In this document: positions 1-6,185 of the stretch, in pieces
How the letters are laid out: each line of letters begins with the position of its first letter
Numbering within the stretch: the first letter of the stretch is position 1
Assembly: GCA_947483545.1 (NCBI GenBank)
Contig: CANKNP010000183.1
Span: forward strand, 1-10,417
Source: Deltaproteobacteria bacterium
GTDB taxonomy: Bacteria; Myxococcota; UBA796; SXON01
Length of the DNA: 10,417 bases
Direction: 5' to 3'
Notes under the pieces: generated by a model
Database searches by the model: none
Seen by the model: only the letters and a program-made list of their open reading frames with translations
Told to the model about the DNA's origin: nothing
Program-made: the position numbers and the translations under genes

Positions 1-150
1 ACCGGGGCCAACGACGACGCCAGAGGCGAACACTTCGGGGGAGGTGACCGTCACCGGGGCCAACGACGACGCCAGAGGCGAACACTTCGGGGCGGGGGTG
101 ACCGTCACCGGGGCCATCGACGACGCCAGGGGCGAACAACTCGAACCGAG
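1..150. repeat. Tandem repeat array, 52-54 bp units, about 2.7 copies, cut by the window edge
   Basis: Unit 1 is 1-52, unit 2 is 53-106 and a diverged partial unit 3 runs from 107 to about 145. The first 40 bases of units 1 and 2 are identical; the units differ just before the shared GGTGACCGTC end (12 versus 14 bases). Unit 3 has several substitutions and then loses similarity. Each junction carries the perfect interrupted palindrome GGTGAC-C-GTCACC (43-55 and 97-109). The 52 bp unit is not a multiple of three, so one reading frame does not give the same peptide in each unit, which argues against a coding repeat. A + strand frame is nevertheless open from position 2 to a TGA at 161-163, so the tail of a gene lying to the left cannot be excluded. 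The array may continue leftward. Confidence 0.85.
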
Positions 151-159
151 AGCGCCCCG

Positions 160-2220
160 TTGACCCGAACCCGGGACCCGAGCGGAGCGAGCCAGGGGGT
201 CTGGGGGAGCCGGCCATCAGGCCGGTTCCCCCAGGAGTCACTGCCGGTTCCCCCAGAGAAAGCAGTTAGACCCCGCCCGTGCCCCCCCCCCGTCCCCCTC
301 CTGACCGCCCATAGCATCGAAAAAGCCTTCGGCAATCGTGTCGTTCTCGCCGACGTGGAGTTCACCGTACACCACGGCGAGCGGCTGGGGCTCGTTGGCC
401 TCAACGGCGCGGGCAAGTCTACGATGATGCGCATCGTCGCGGCGATGGCCACGGGGGTGTACCCAGATCCGGCGGCGACGCCCGACAGCGGCGAGCTTGT
501 GCGACCGAGGGGTACAGACGTCGTGTACGTCGCCCAAGAGCCGGATTTCCCCCCCGAGCAGACCGTGGACGAAGCTCTGAAGGTAGGGCTGCGCCGGCAC
601 GCTGAGCTTCACGCCCGACTGGAGACGATCGAGGCGGGCATCGGAACCTGCCCCGATGCCGAGCTCGACGGCATGATCGAGGAGCAGGCGACGCTCCACG
701 AGCGGCTCCAACGGCTCGGCGGCTGGGACCTACAGCACGAGGTCGAGGCGTTGCGCACGGCGCTTCGCCTGCCGATGCCCCTCGCGCCGATGCGGACGCT
801 GTCGGGCGGGGAGCGCCGTCGGGTCGCGCTCGCCCAGGCGTTGCTGTCGCGGCCCGACGTCTTGCTGCTCGACGAGCCGACCAACCACTTGGACACCGCG
901 GCGATTGAATGGCTTCAGGGTCACCTCATCGCGCAGGCCGATGCGTTGCTGGTGGTCACGCATGATCGCGCATTCCTGGACGGCGTGGCGACCCGAATCC
1001 TGGAATTGGATCGCGGGCGTGTGTATAGCTACCCAGGAAATTACTCGGCATTTATCGTCGCGCAGGCGGACCGACTGTCGCTGGAGAACCTCGCAGAAGA
1101 CAAACGCAAGAGTTTTGTGCGCCGAGAGTTGGAGTGGGTGCGGCGCAAAGAATCCGCCCAACGCAAGAAGTCCAGCGCCCGGGTCGCAGCCTTCGAGGCG
1201 GTCGTCGCTGCCGCTCCCACGGCCGAAGACCGCCGACCGAACGCGATGGATTTTGAGCTGCCCCCCGGCCCGCGCTTGGGAAAAACCGTCCTGGAGGCGA
1301 TCAAGGTCGGGAAGTCGCTCGGCGGCAAGCTCCTGTTCAAGGACGTCGATCTGACCATCCTGCCGGGCGAGCGCCTCGGGATCGTCGGGCCCAACGGTGT
1401 CGGCAAGACCACGCTGGTGCGCACGCTGCTCGGGCAGATCGCCCCCGACAAGGGCAAGGTCATCCTGGGGGCGAACACGCGCATCGCGGCGATGGACCAG
1501 GGGCGTGTGGACCTCGACGATGAAAAAACCGTGTTGGAGGAGGTCTCCGAGGGCTCTGACTGGGTCGAGCTCGCGGCGGGTCCTGTGCATGTGCGGACCT
1601 TCTTGCGTCAGATGCTTTTCCACCACTCGGCGATGGACACACGGATCGGCCAACTGTCCGGCGGGGAGCGCAATCGCGTCATGCTGGCGCGCCTTCTCCG
1701 TCGTGCCGGAAACGTCCTTGTATTGGACGAGCCGACGAATGATCTGGATCTGATCACGCTGGGCGTCTTGGAGGAGGCCCTGTGCCAGTTTCCAGGCGCG
1801 GTCATCCTGGTTTCGCACGATCGATGGTTCCTGGATCGCGTCGCCACCTCCATCATCGCGTTTGAGGGAGATGGCCGCGTCGTTCGGTACGAGGGCAATT
1901 GGACGGATTGGCAGCGATCCCGCGGGCGGCCTCAGGCGACGAAGGCGGCGGCAAGCCCCAGCGTGCAAGTGGACGAAGTGCGGCCCGCCGCTCCCGCTGC
2001 CCCCAAGCGGCGGTTGTCGTGGAAGGAGCAGCAGGAGCTGGACGGCATGGAGGCCGCCATCGAGAAGGCGGAGGTCGAGGCAACGAGGCTGGAGGCGGCG
2101 CTCGCCGACCCCGCGACGTTTCGGCAGGGCAAAAGCGCCGTTCGGGAGATTGCGCAGAAGGCATCGGCCGCCCGCGCGATCGTGGACAAGCTCTACGCCC
2201 GGTGGACCGAGCTGGGCTAG
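160..2220 (+). CDS. uup: ABC-F family ATPase, Uup-like; true start obscured
   Basis: Soluble tandem-ATPase protein of the ABC-F family; members bind ribosomes or, for Uup, are linked to DNA/replication intermediates. Residues numbered from TTG 160 (686 aa). NBD1: Walker A GLNGAGKST 80-88, signature LSGGE 214-218, Walker B LLLDEP 235-240, switch region VVTHDR 265-270. A charged interdomain linker follows (about 300-350). NBD2: Walker A GPNGVGKTT 410-418, signature LSGGE 499-503, Walker B LVLDEP 520-525, VSHDR 551-555. An Ala/Pro-rich hinge leads to a C-terminal coiled coil (about 616-686), as in Uup rather than most antibiotic-resistance ABC-Fs. There is no membrane domain. The start is a problem: the only in-frame ATG/GTG/TTG before Walker A is TTG 160, and the first ~40 residues run through a hairpin and look non-coding. 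GTG 279 is out of frame by one base across the C10 tract 282-291; one C fewer would give an N-terminus MPPPVPLLTAHSIEKAFG. Family assignment is certain, Uup subgroup likely, start uncertain. Confidence 0.9.
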   Translation: MTRTRDPSGASQGVWGSRPSGRFPQESLPVPPEKAVRPRPCPPPVPLLTAHSIEKAFGNRVVLADVEFTVHHGERLGLVGLNGAGKSTMMRIVAAMATGVYPDPAATPDSGELVRPRGTDVVYVAQEPDFPPEQTVDEALKVGLRRHAELHARLETIEAGIGTCPDAELDGMIEEQATLHERLQRLGGWDLQHEVEALRTALRLPMPLAPMRTLSGGERRRVALAQALLSRPDVLLLDEPTNHLDTAAIEWLQGHLIAQADALLVVTHDRAFLDGVATRILELDRGRVYSYPGNYSAFIVAQADRLSLENLAEDKRKSFVRRELEWVRRKESAQRKKSSARVAAFEAVVAAAPTAEDRRPNAMDFELPPGPRLGKTVLEAIKVGKSLGGKLLFKDVDLTILPGERLGIVGPNGVGKTTLVRTLLGQIAPDKGKVILGANTRIAAMDQGRVDLDDEKTVLEEVSEGSDWVELAAGPVHVRTFLRQMLFHHSAMDTRIGQLSGGERNRVMLARLLRRAGNVLVLDEPTNDLDLITLGVLEEALCQFPGAVILVSHDRWFLDRVATSIIAFEGDGRVVRYEGNWTDWQRSRGRPQATKAAASPSVQVDEVRPAAPAAPKRRLSWKEQQELDGMEAAIEKAEVEATRLEAALADPATFRQGKSAVREIAQKASAARAIVDKLYARWTELG
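201..234. other. Strong stem-loop (15 bp stem, ATCA loop) with a repeated right arm
   Basis: Left arm 201-215 pairs with right arm 220-234 around the loop ATCA (216-219). All 15 positions pair, one of them as G:T in RNA. The last 14 bases of the right arm (221-234, GCCGGTTCCCCCAG) recur as a direct repeat at 243-256. No T run follows, so it is not a classical rho-independent terminator. It lies inside the nominal N-terminal extension of the uup frame, which supports that stretch being non-coding leader or spacer. Confidence 0.7.
282..291 (+). other. Homopolymer tract C10 at the probable uup start
   Basis: Ten consecutive C follow GTG (279-281). As written, GTG 279 opens a frame that stops at TAG 312-314 after eleven codons. 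With nine C it would enter the uup frame directly, a few codons before the conserved N-terminus. This is either a sequencing/assembly indel in a homopolymer or a slippage-prone (phase-variable) tract. Confidence 0.7.
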
Positions 2221-2362
2221 TCCGTAGGGCGTACCCCGGGAGCGCCGCCCGCCCGCGACCGCCGACGGCCTGTCGGTGGCGATGAGCCGCCCCTCTCCCG
2301 GCAGCTCGAGGATCATCGCGGCCCCGGCCACGTAGGCGTCTGGCTCGCCAAGGCGGTCCTGG
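2221..2362. other. Gap between uup and the MopE-type lipoprotein gene, with a coding-like minus-strand stretch
   Basis: No terminator hairpin with a T run and no clear promoter is visible. On the minus strand, from about 2390 down to 2221, one open frame has mostly G/C third positions and a protein-like composition, including GEPDAYVAGAAMILELPGEG. I do not recognise the family. It could be a remnant of a lost gene, or chance in GC-rich DNA. Confidence 0.3.
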
Positions 2363-3178
2363 GTGGTGCCCACACGGTTACTCTCCCGAATGATCCTGTT
2401 CGTCCTACCTTTCGCTCTCCTCGGCTGCCCCTGGATCCCCGCCGAGGGCGACTCGGCCCAAGCATGTGACGACCGCGTCTTCCAGGACGACGACGGCGAC
2501 GGATTCGGCAACCCGGACGCCCGGGGGGCGGACGGCACGTGCCCGGACGAGCAGTGGGTCACCAACGCGGCGGACTGCGACGACCTCGACGCGGACGTCA
2601 CGCAGAACATCTGGTACTTCGACGGCGACGAGGACAACTACGGGGATGAGCAGACCTTCATCACCGAGTGCGCGAACCCCGGAGGCTACGTCGCGGACGC
2701 GACCGACTGCGACGACACGAACGAAGACGTGAACCCCGGCGCCGACGAGATCTGCGACGACGACGACGTGGACGAGGACTGTGACGAGCTGGTAGACGAC
2801 GCCGATCTTGGCGTGGAGGACTCGACCTTCAGCACCTTCTACGCGGACAGTGACGCTGACTCCTTCGGCGATGCCAATGCCCTCGTCGAAGCCTGTGACC
2901 TGCCCGAGGGGGCGTCCACCAACGCCGACGATTGCGATGACACCTCCGCGGCCGCGTTCCCCGGCGGGATCGAGGTCTGCGACGGGCTGGACAACGACTG
3001 TGACGGTGCCACCGACGTGAACGCGACCGATGAATCAACCTTCTACGCCGATGTAGACGGTGATACATTCGGAGATGTATCAAGCACGACCACGGGCTGT
3101 ACCGCCCCAGACGGCACGGTGCCCGACGACACCGACTGCGACGACACCGACCCGACAGCTCCTGGTACCGAAAGCTGA
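2363..3178 (+). CDS. Asp-rich lipoprotein with MopE-type metal-binding repeats, 3' truncated
   Basis: A 271-residue very acidic surface or outer-membrane lipoprotein. With GTG 2363 the N-terminus has two Arg (R5, R9), a hydrophobic stretch 10-20 and a lipobox LLGC with Cys22 as the lipidation site; ATG 2390 would remove the positive residues, so 2363 (or GTG 2366) is preferred. The mature part contains four copies of the putative metal-binding motif seen in MopE and many myxobacterial proteins: DDDGDGFGN, FDGDEDNYGD, ADSDADSFGD and ADVDGDTFGD, each followed by Cys and a DCDD motif, with EICDD and EVCDGLDNDCDG linkers. The Asp spacing resembles EF-hand-like calcium loops; copper binding is known for MopE itself. 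The actual ligand here is inference. The last repeat breaks off at DCDDTDPTAPGTES before the expected PG-x-E-x-CDG linker, and the stop lies inside sequence belonging to the opposing ligase gene. The 3' end therefore appears to have been lost. Many relatives carry more repeats. Confidence 0.85.
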   Translation: MVPTRLLSRMILFVLPFALLGCPWIPAEGDSAQACDDRVFQDDDGDGFGNPDARGADGTCPDEQWVTNAADCDDLDADVTQNIWYFDGDEDNYGDEQTFITECANPGGYVADATDCDDTNEDVNPGADEICDDDDVDEDCDELVDDADLGVEDSTFSTFYADSDADSFGDANALVEACDLPEGASTNADDCDDTSAAAFPGGIEVCDGLDNDCDGATDVNATDESTFYADVDGDTFGDVSSTTTGCTAPDGTVPDDTDCDDTDPTAPGTES

Positions 3179-4106
3179 CGACCGCGCCGACCGGAGGGGG
3201 CGTTTCGCGCTCCCGGTCAGAGAGCCCCGTCCCGATCGAGAACCGCGTGCCGTCATCAAGCGTGACGGCCAAAGCACCCAGTCTCCCAGCGTGTTTCCCG
3301 GCGCCCGGGAGGTGCCCGACGACTCGCGCCTCGCCGTCCAAGAATCGCTTCACCTTCAGCAGCGTGGTGGATCGGCCCGCCTCGTAGCTTGAGCCGGGCG
3401 CCCGAAGCATCAGCCCCTCCCCGCCCAGCGCGCCGACCCGGTCCAGCTCCGCCATCAGGTGTTCAAGATCCCGGCATGGCTCGTGGTCGAGCGCTTGGGC
3501 GTGCGGCGCACCGGCGATCAGGTCCCGAGCCCGAGCCAGTCGATCTTCAAAAGCGCCGGGCCCAGGGGCGTCGAACACCACAAAACGCACCTCCCGCCAA
3601 TGTTCGCTCCGATCCTGCCGCCGCACCACGCTGACCGTGCGCTGGAACGCCTTGCGCGCGATCCAGAGCTCGCCGTCCAACAACTGCGCTGGAAGACCTG
3701 CCGTAAACCACTCGGGCGCGTAGTAGGGGTTGCCGAGGCGGGACCAGAACGTCGTGCCATCCCACCACGCCCGCACCCCATCGAGCTTCTCGCTCATCCA
3801 CCAGCCATCAATCTCGCAGTCGTCCGTCCAGCTCTGGGCGAGCAGCACCGGCGGCGCTTGGGTCGGCTCGGTCTCATCGGCGGCGGCCCGAACCGGCCGC
3901 GAGGGCGCTGGACCCCCCAGCCGGGCATCCTCTGCGGCCTGCCCCCGCAGCTTCACGAGGTGCTTGCAGGTACGCCGGTCGATCCCGCCGCCTTGGTTTC
4001 GCCAGGCGGGGCACGAGCAAGAGTAGACGCCACCGACGTTCTTGAGCACGTACGGCAGAGCCGCGGAGCCCTTCATCGTCGTGCTCTCCCCGTCGGCGAG
4101 GTCCAT
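2829..4106 (-). CDS. SWIM zinc finger-ATP-dependent DNA ligase fusion, C-terminus replaced by antisense readthrough
   Basis: Predicted to seal DNA nicks using ATP; short ligase type, with an added zinc finger. Numbered from ATG 4106 (425 aa). The SWIM motif CxC...CxH is C30, C32, C47, H49. After a linker (about 55-85) the nucleotidyltransferase domain has motif I SEKLDGVRA with adenylated Lys107, motif III LLDGELW 142-148, region RFVVFDAPGPG (about 174-184), motif IV GGEGLMLR 228-235 and motif V LLKVKRF 249-255. An OB-fold domain follows from about 257, with GALAVTLDDGTRFSIGTG. Recognisable ligase stops at FRYQELS (residue 318, near 3153). Relatives continue for about 15 further residues rich in Pro, Arg and Phe. 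Here the frame instead runs 107 residues, rich in Arg and His, antisense through the MopE gene to a stop at 2829-2831. The active-site residues are all present; activity depends on tolerance of the altered tail. Start ATG 4106 overlaps the TGA of the upstream gene (TGATG), implying translational coupling. The N-terminal SWIM part probably helps bind DNA. Confidence 0.85.
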   Translation of the reverse strand: MDLADGESTTMKGSAALPYVLKNVGGVYSCSCPAWRNQGGGIDRRTCKHLVKLRGQAAEDARLGGPAPSRPVRAAADETEPTQAPPVLLAQSWTDDCEIDGWWMSEKLDGVRAWWDGTTFWSRLGNPYYAPEWFTAGLPAQLLDGELWIARKAFQRTVSVVRRQDRSEHWREVRFVVFDAPGPGAFEDRLARARDLIAGAPHAQALDHEPCRDLEHLMAELDRVGALGGEGLMLRAPGSSYEAGRSTTLLKVKRFLDGEARVVGHLPGAGKHAGRLGALAVTLDDGTRFSIGTGLSDRERETPPPVGAVVSFRYQELSGRCRRSRCRRAPCRLGRYSPWSCLIHLRMYHRLHRRRRLIHRSRSRRWHRHSRCPARRRPRSRRGTRPRRCHRNRRRWWTPPRAGHRLRRGHWHRRRSQRHCPRRRC

Positions 4107-4696
4107 CACAGCGGGGCGCTCGGCTCGGCGGAGAGCTTGAAGAACACGGTCTGAGGGGCGCTCCCGGCGCAGACGAACTCCATGCGATCCAGGCCGTCCA
4201 CCAGCGATTGGCGCAGCGCCTCTTCCTTGCCGCCGCAGACCAGGAACCGGATCCACGCGTACTCGCCGGAGATGTCGGGCACGAACACCGGCGCTTCGGC
4301 GGTCCTCCCCATCGCCAGGACCTCGGTCATCACGCCCGGAGACACCTTGAGCTTCAACGCGATGAGGAGCTGTAGCGCGCGCGTGCTCGGTCTGGCCTCC
4401 CGCAGCTCCCGCATGACGAGCCGGGCGGCGTCATCGTAGGCCTCCCGCTTCGACGCGACGACCGCCTGCGTCGCCAGGAAGCCGTAGCCGGGGCCGCAGC
4501 GGTTGTAGCCGTCCACCCAGATGGCCAAGGCGGTGTCGTCGGCGCCGCGGTTGTACAGGGTGGCGCCGCGCTCGAACGCCTCATCGCACGTGGCCGGCTC
4601 GGATCCCACGGTCTCGGTCGGTCGGTGCGCGCAGGCCAGCGTGAGGATCAGCAGCATCCGGCAACGTACCGCGGGGTAGGAGGCCCGGATGGACAT
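4106..4696 (-). CDS. Putative lipoprotein/exported protein with TPR-like helices
   Basis: Unrecognised 196-residue protein. From ATG 4696 the N-terminus has three Arg (4, 11, 13), a hydrophobic stretch MLLILTLA and Cys22, in an imperfect lipobox (T-L-A-C; position -3 is usually Leu). Starting at ATG 4657 would leave only eight residues before the Cys, too short for a signal peptide, so 4696 is preferred although its upstream sequence has only a weak GTGGGG. The mature part has paired helices resembling tetratricopeptide units (ERGATLYNRGADDTALAIW, then KREAYDDAARLVMRELREA) and four more Cys (37, 67, 154, 176) that could form disulfides in the periplasm. It ends in TGA overlapping the ligase ATG by one base, so the two are probably cotranslated. 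No function is assigned. With this start, the 5' end overlaps the divergent acetyltransferase gene by 8 bp. Confidence 0.65.
   Translation of the reverse strand: MSIRASYPAVRCRMLLILTLACAHRPTETVGSEPATCDEAFERGATLYNRGADDTALAIWVDGYNRCGPGYGFLATQAVVASKREAYDDAARLVMRELREARPSTRALQLLIALKLKVSPGVMTEVLAMGRTAEAPVFVPDISGEYAWIRFLVCGGKEEALRQSLVDGLDRMEFVCAGSAPQTVFFKLSAEPSAPL
4678..4683 (+). promoter_or_regulatory. Shine-Dalgarno AGGAGG fixing the acetyltransferase start
   Basis: A perfect AGGAGG sits five bases before ATG 4689, the best ribosome binding site in the window. It lies within the 5' region of the divergent lipoprotein gene. Confidence 0.8.
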
Positions 4697-5180
4697 CCCC
4701 ACGCTCGATCTGCCCGAGGGTTGGACGCTTCGCTGCGTCACGCCCGCCGACTCCTCGCTCATCGCTGACCACATCGCCGGGGTCTACGCCGAGTTTGGCC
4801 TGTCGTTCGACCTGCCGTTCGAGGACGATCTCATCGACGTCGCCGACACCTACGCGCACGGCGCGTTCTGGCTGGTCGAGGCTGACGGCCGCCTGCTCGC
4901 CACCGCCGGGGTGCTTCCGCACGGCGGGAGTCGCATCTTCAAGCGTTTGTACGTCCACAGTGCGGCGCGTCGCTCCGGCATTGCCCGAAAACTGCTGCAC
5001 GCCGCGCACGCCTGGGGCGACTTTCCTCGGACCGAGCTTTGGAGCGACGTTCGCTTCCAGAACGCCCATCGGCTCTACCTTTCCGCGGGCTTCACCTCGG
5101 GGCCGACCCGCGTGCTCGACGACCCGGACAAGAGCGTCGAACGCTCATTCTGGTGTCTCTCCTCCCGCGCCTTGTGTTAG
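4689..5180 (+). CDS. GNAT family N-acetyltransferase
   Basis: A 163-residue single-domain acyl-CoA-dependent N-acetyltransferase; substrate unknown. The central strand AFWLVEADGRLLATAGVLP leads into motif A, FKRLYVHSAARRSGIARKLL (about 83-102), whose RRSGIA corresponds to the Q/R-x-x-G-x-G/A pyrophosphate loop of acetyl-CoA binding. The following part, ending NAHRLYLSAGF (about 123-133), matches the GNAT motif B region, where A-x-x-L-Y-x-x-x-G-F is typical. The length is normal for the family. There is no signal peptide, so it is cytoplasmic. The start is set by the AGGAGG. The gene begins the rightward cluster and is followed after nine bases by the HMG-CoA lyase gene, so cotranscription is likely, though a functional link is not evident. 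Confidence 0.88.
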   Translation: MDIPTLDLPEGWTLRCVTPADSSLIADHIAGVYAEFGLSFDLPFEDDLIDVADTYAHGAFWLVEADGRLLATAGVLPHGGSRIFKRLYVHSAARRSGIARKLLHAAHAWGDFPRTELWSDVRFQNAHRLYLSAGFTSGPTRVLDDPDKSVERSFWCLSSRALC

Positions 5181-5189
5181 CGTTCCTCT

Positions 5190-6170
5190 ATGTCCATCTC
5201 CGCGACGACCCTGCCGCAACGTGTGCGCGTGTACGAGGTCTCCCCGCGGGACGGGCTGCAAAATGAGACCGAGATCGTGCCGACGGCCCAGAAAGCCGCG
5301 CTGATCGGCCGACTTGTGGCTGCGGGCCTGCAAGATATCGAGGTCACGAGCTTCGTCCGGCCCCGCTGGATCCCTCAGCTCTCGGACGCCGCCGAGCTGG
5401 TGGCGATGTTGCCGGTGGTCGAGGGCGTCAACTACTGGGGGCTGGTCCCGAACGCGGTGGGCCTCGAGCGCGCGCTCGAAGCCCGGATGCGGGGTGTCGG
5501 GACGGTGCTGTCGGCGAGCGAGACGCACAACAAGAAGAACCTCAACCGCACGGTGCGCGAGAGCCTCGCGGGGATCGAGGAGCTGATCCCGGTCGCGACG
5601 GACGAAGGGCTGCGGGTGCGGTCGTACATCTCGACAGTGTTCGGGTGCCCGTACGAAGGCAACGTGGATCCGAACGCGACGCTCGCCATCGCCGAGCGGC
5701 TCCTGGCCGCAGGGTGCGACGAGCTTGTGTTGGGCGATACCGTCGGCATGGCCAACCCCGTGCAGGTCGAGCGGATGCTCCGGCTCTTGCTCGATCATGG
5801 CGTCCGCATCGATCAGATCGCGGTCCACTTCCACGACACACGGGGCACCGCCCTCGCCAATGGATTGGCCGCCCTGCAGTGTGGTGTCACAACCTTCGAT
5901 GCGTCGGTCGGCGGCATCGGCGGGTGTCCGTATGCGCCTGGCGCCGCTGGAAACCTCGCGAGCGAAGACCTGGTGCAGATGTTGGAGGCGATGGGCGTCC
6001 AGACAGGTGTGGACCTGGAGACCCTGTCCGAAGCCGGACATTTCGCCGAGATCATGCTTGGCCACCCGCTCCCCGGGCGGTACCACCAGTTCCACGCGGG
6101 CGCCGCGCGGCGCGGCGATCGGTCCTCCGCCTCAGGTGCGCCAGCCGTGCCCCATTCCCGCACCGCCTGA
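5190..6170 (+). CDS. mvaB: Hydroxymethylglutaryl-CoA lyase
   Basis: Cleaves 3-hydroxy-3-methylglutaryl-CoA to acetyl-CoA and acetoacetate, the last step of leucine degradation and of ketogenesis (EC 4.1.3.4). It is a DRE-TIM metallolyase barrel of 326 residues, close to usual bacterial length with a slightly extended, low-complexity end (GDRSSASGAPAVPHSRTA). Visible active-site parts: EVSPRDGLQNE with Arg20 and Asp21, metal ligands H213 and H215 in AVHFHDTRG, and the signature SVGGIGGCPYAPGAAGN with catalytic-loop Cys246. A conserved LGDTVGMANP sits at 181-190. ATG 5190 comes nine bases after the acetyltransferase stop; no strong ribosome binding site is seen, so reinitiation is possible. The other leucine-degradation genes (liu type) are absent from the window. 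Homocitrate synthase and isopropylmalate synthase share the fold but lack the GGCPYAPGAAGN signature. Confidence 0.95.
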   Translation: MSISATTLPQRVRVYEVSPRDGLQNETEIVPTAQKAALIGRLVAAGLQDIEVTSFVRPRWIPQLSDAAELVAMLPVVEGVNYWGLVPNAVGLERALEARMRGVGTVLSASETHNKKNLNRTVRESLAGIEELIPVATDEGLRVRSYISTVFGCPYEGNVDPNATLAIAERLLAAGCDELVLGDTVGMANPVQVERMLRLLLDHGVRIDQIAVHFHDTRGTALANGLAALQCGVTTFDASVGGIGGCPYAPGAAGNLASEDLVQMLEAMGVQTGVDLETLSEAGHFAEIMLGHPLPGRYHQFHAGAARRGDRSSASGAPAVPHSRTA

Positions 6171-6185
6171 ACGTTGGCGCTCGCG

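Noticed and set aside
1..150. Possible CRISPR array at the left edge
   Set aside because: The repeated units abut directly with no unique spacers between short identical repeats, and unit length changes from 52 to 54.
201..234. Hairpin as a rho-independent terminator
   Set aside because: The stem is strong, but no T run follows; the downstream sequence is mixed and C-rich.
160..2220. uup-like gene as an antibiotic-resistance ABC-F protein
   Set aside because: It has the C-terminal coiled coil typical of Uup and no resistance context; ribosome-protection ABC-Fs cannot be inferred from this sequence alone.
730..2637. Long minus-strand open frame (635 codons) opposite uup
   Set aside because: It is antisense to a gene with complete ABC-F motifs, and its own translation shows no domain. 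Long antisense frames are expected in GC-rich DNA.
3389..4154. Plus-strand open frames opposite the ligase
   Set aside because: The minus strand carries all ligase motifs in one frame; the plus frames are Pro/Arg-rich and without domains.
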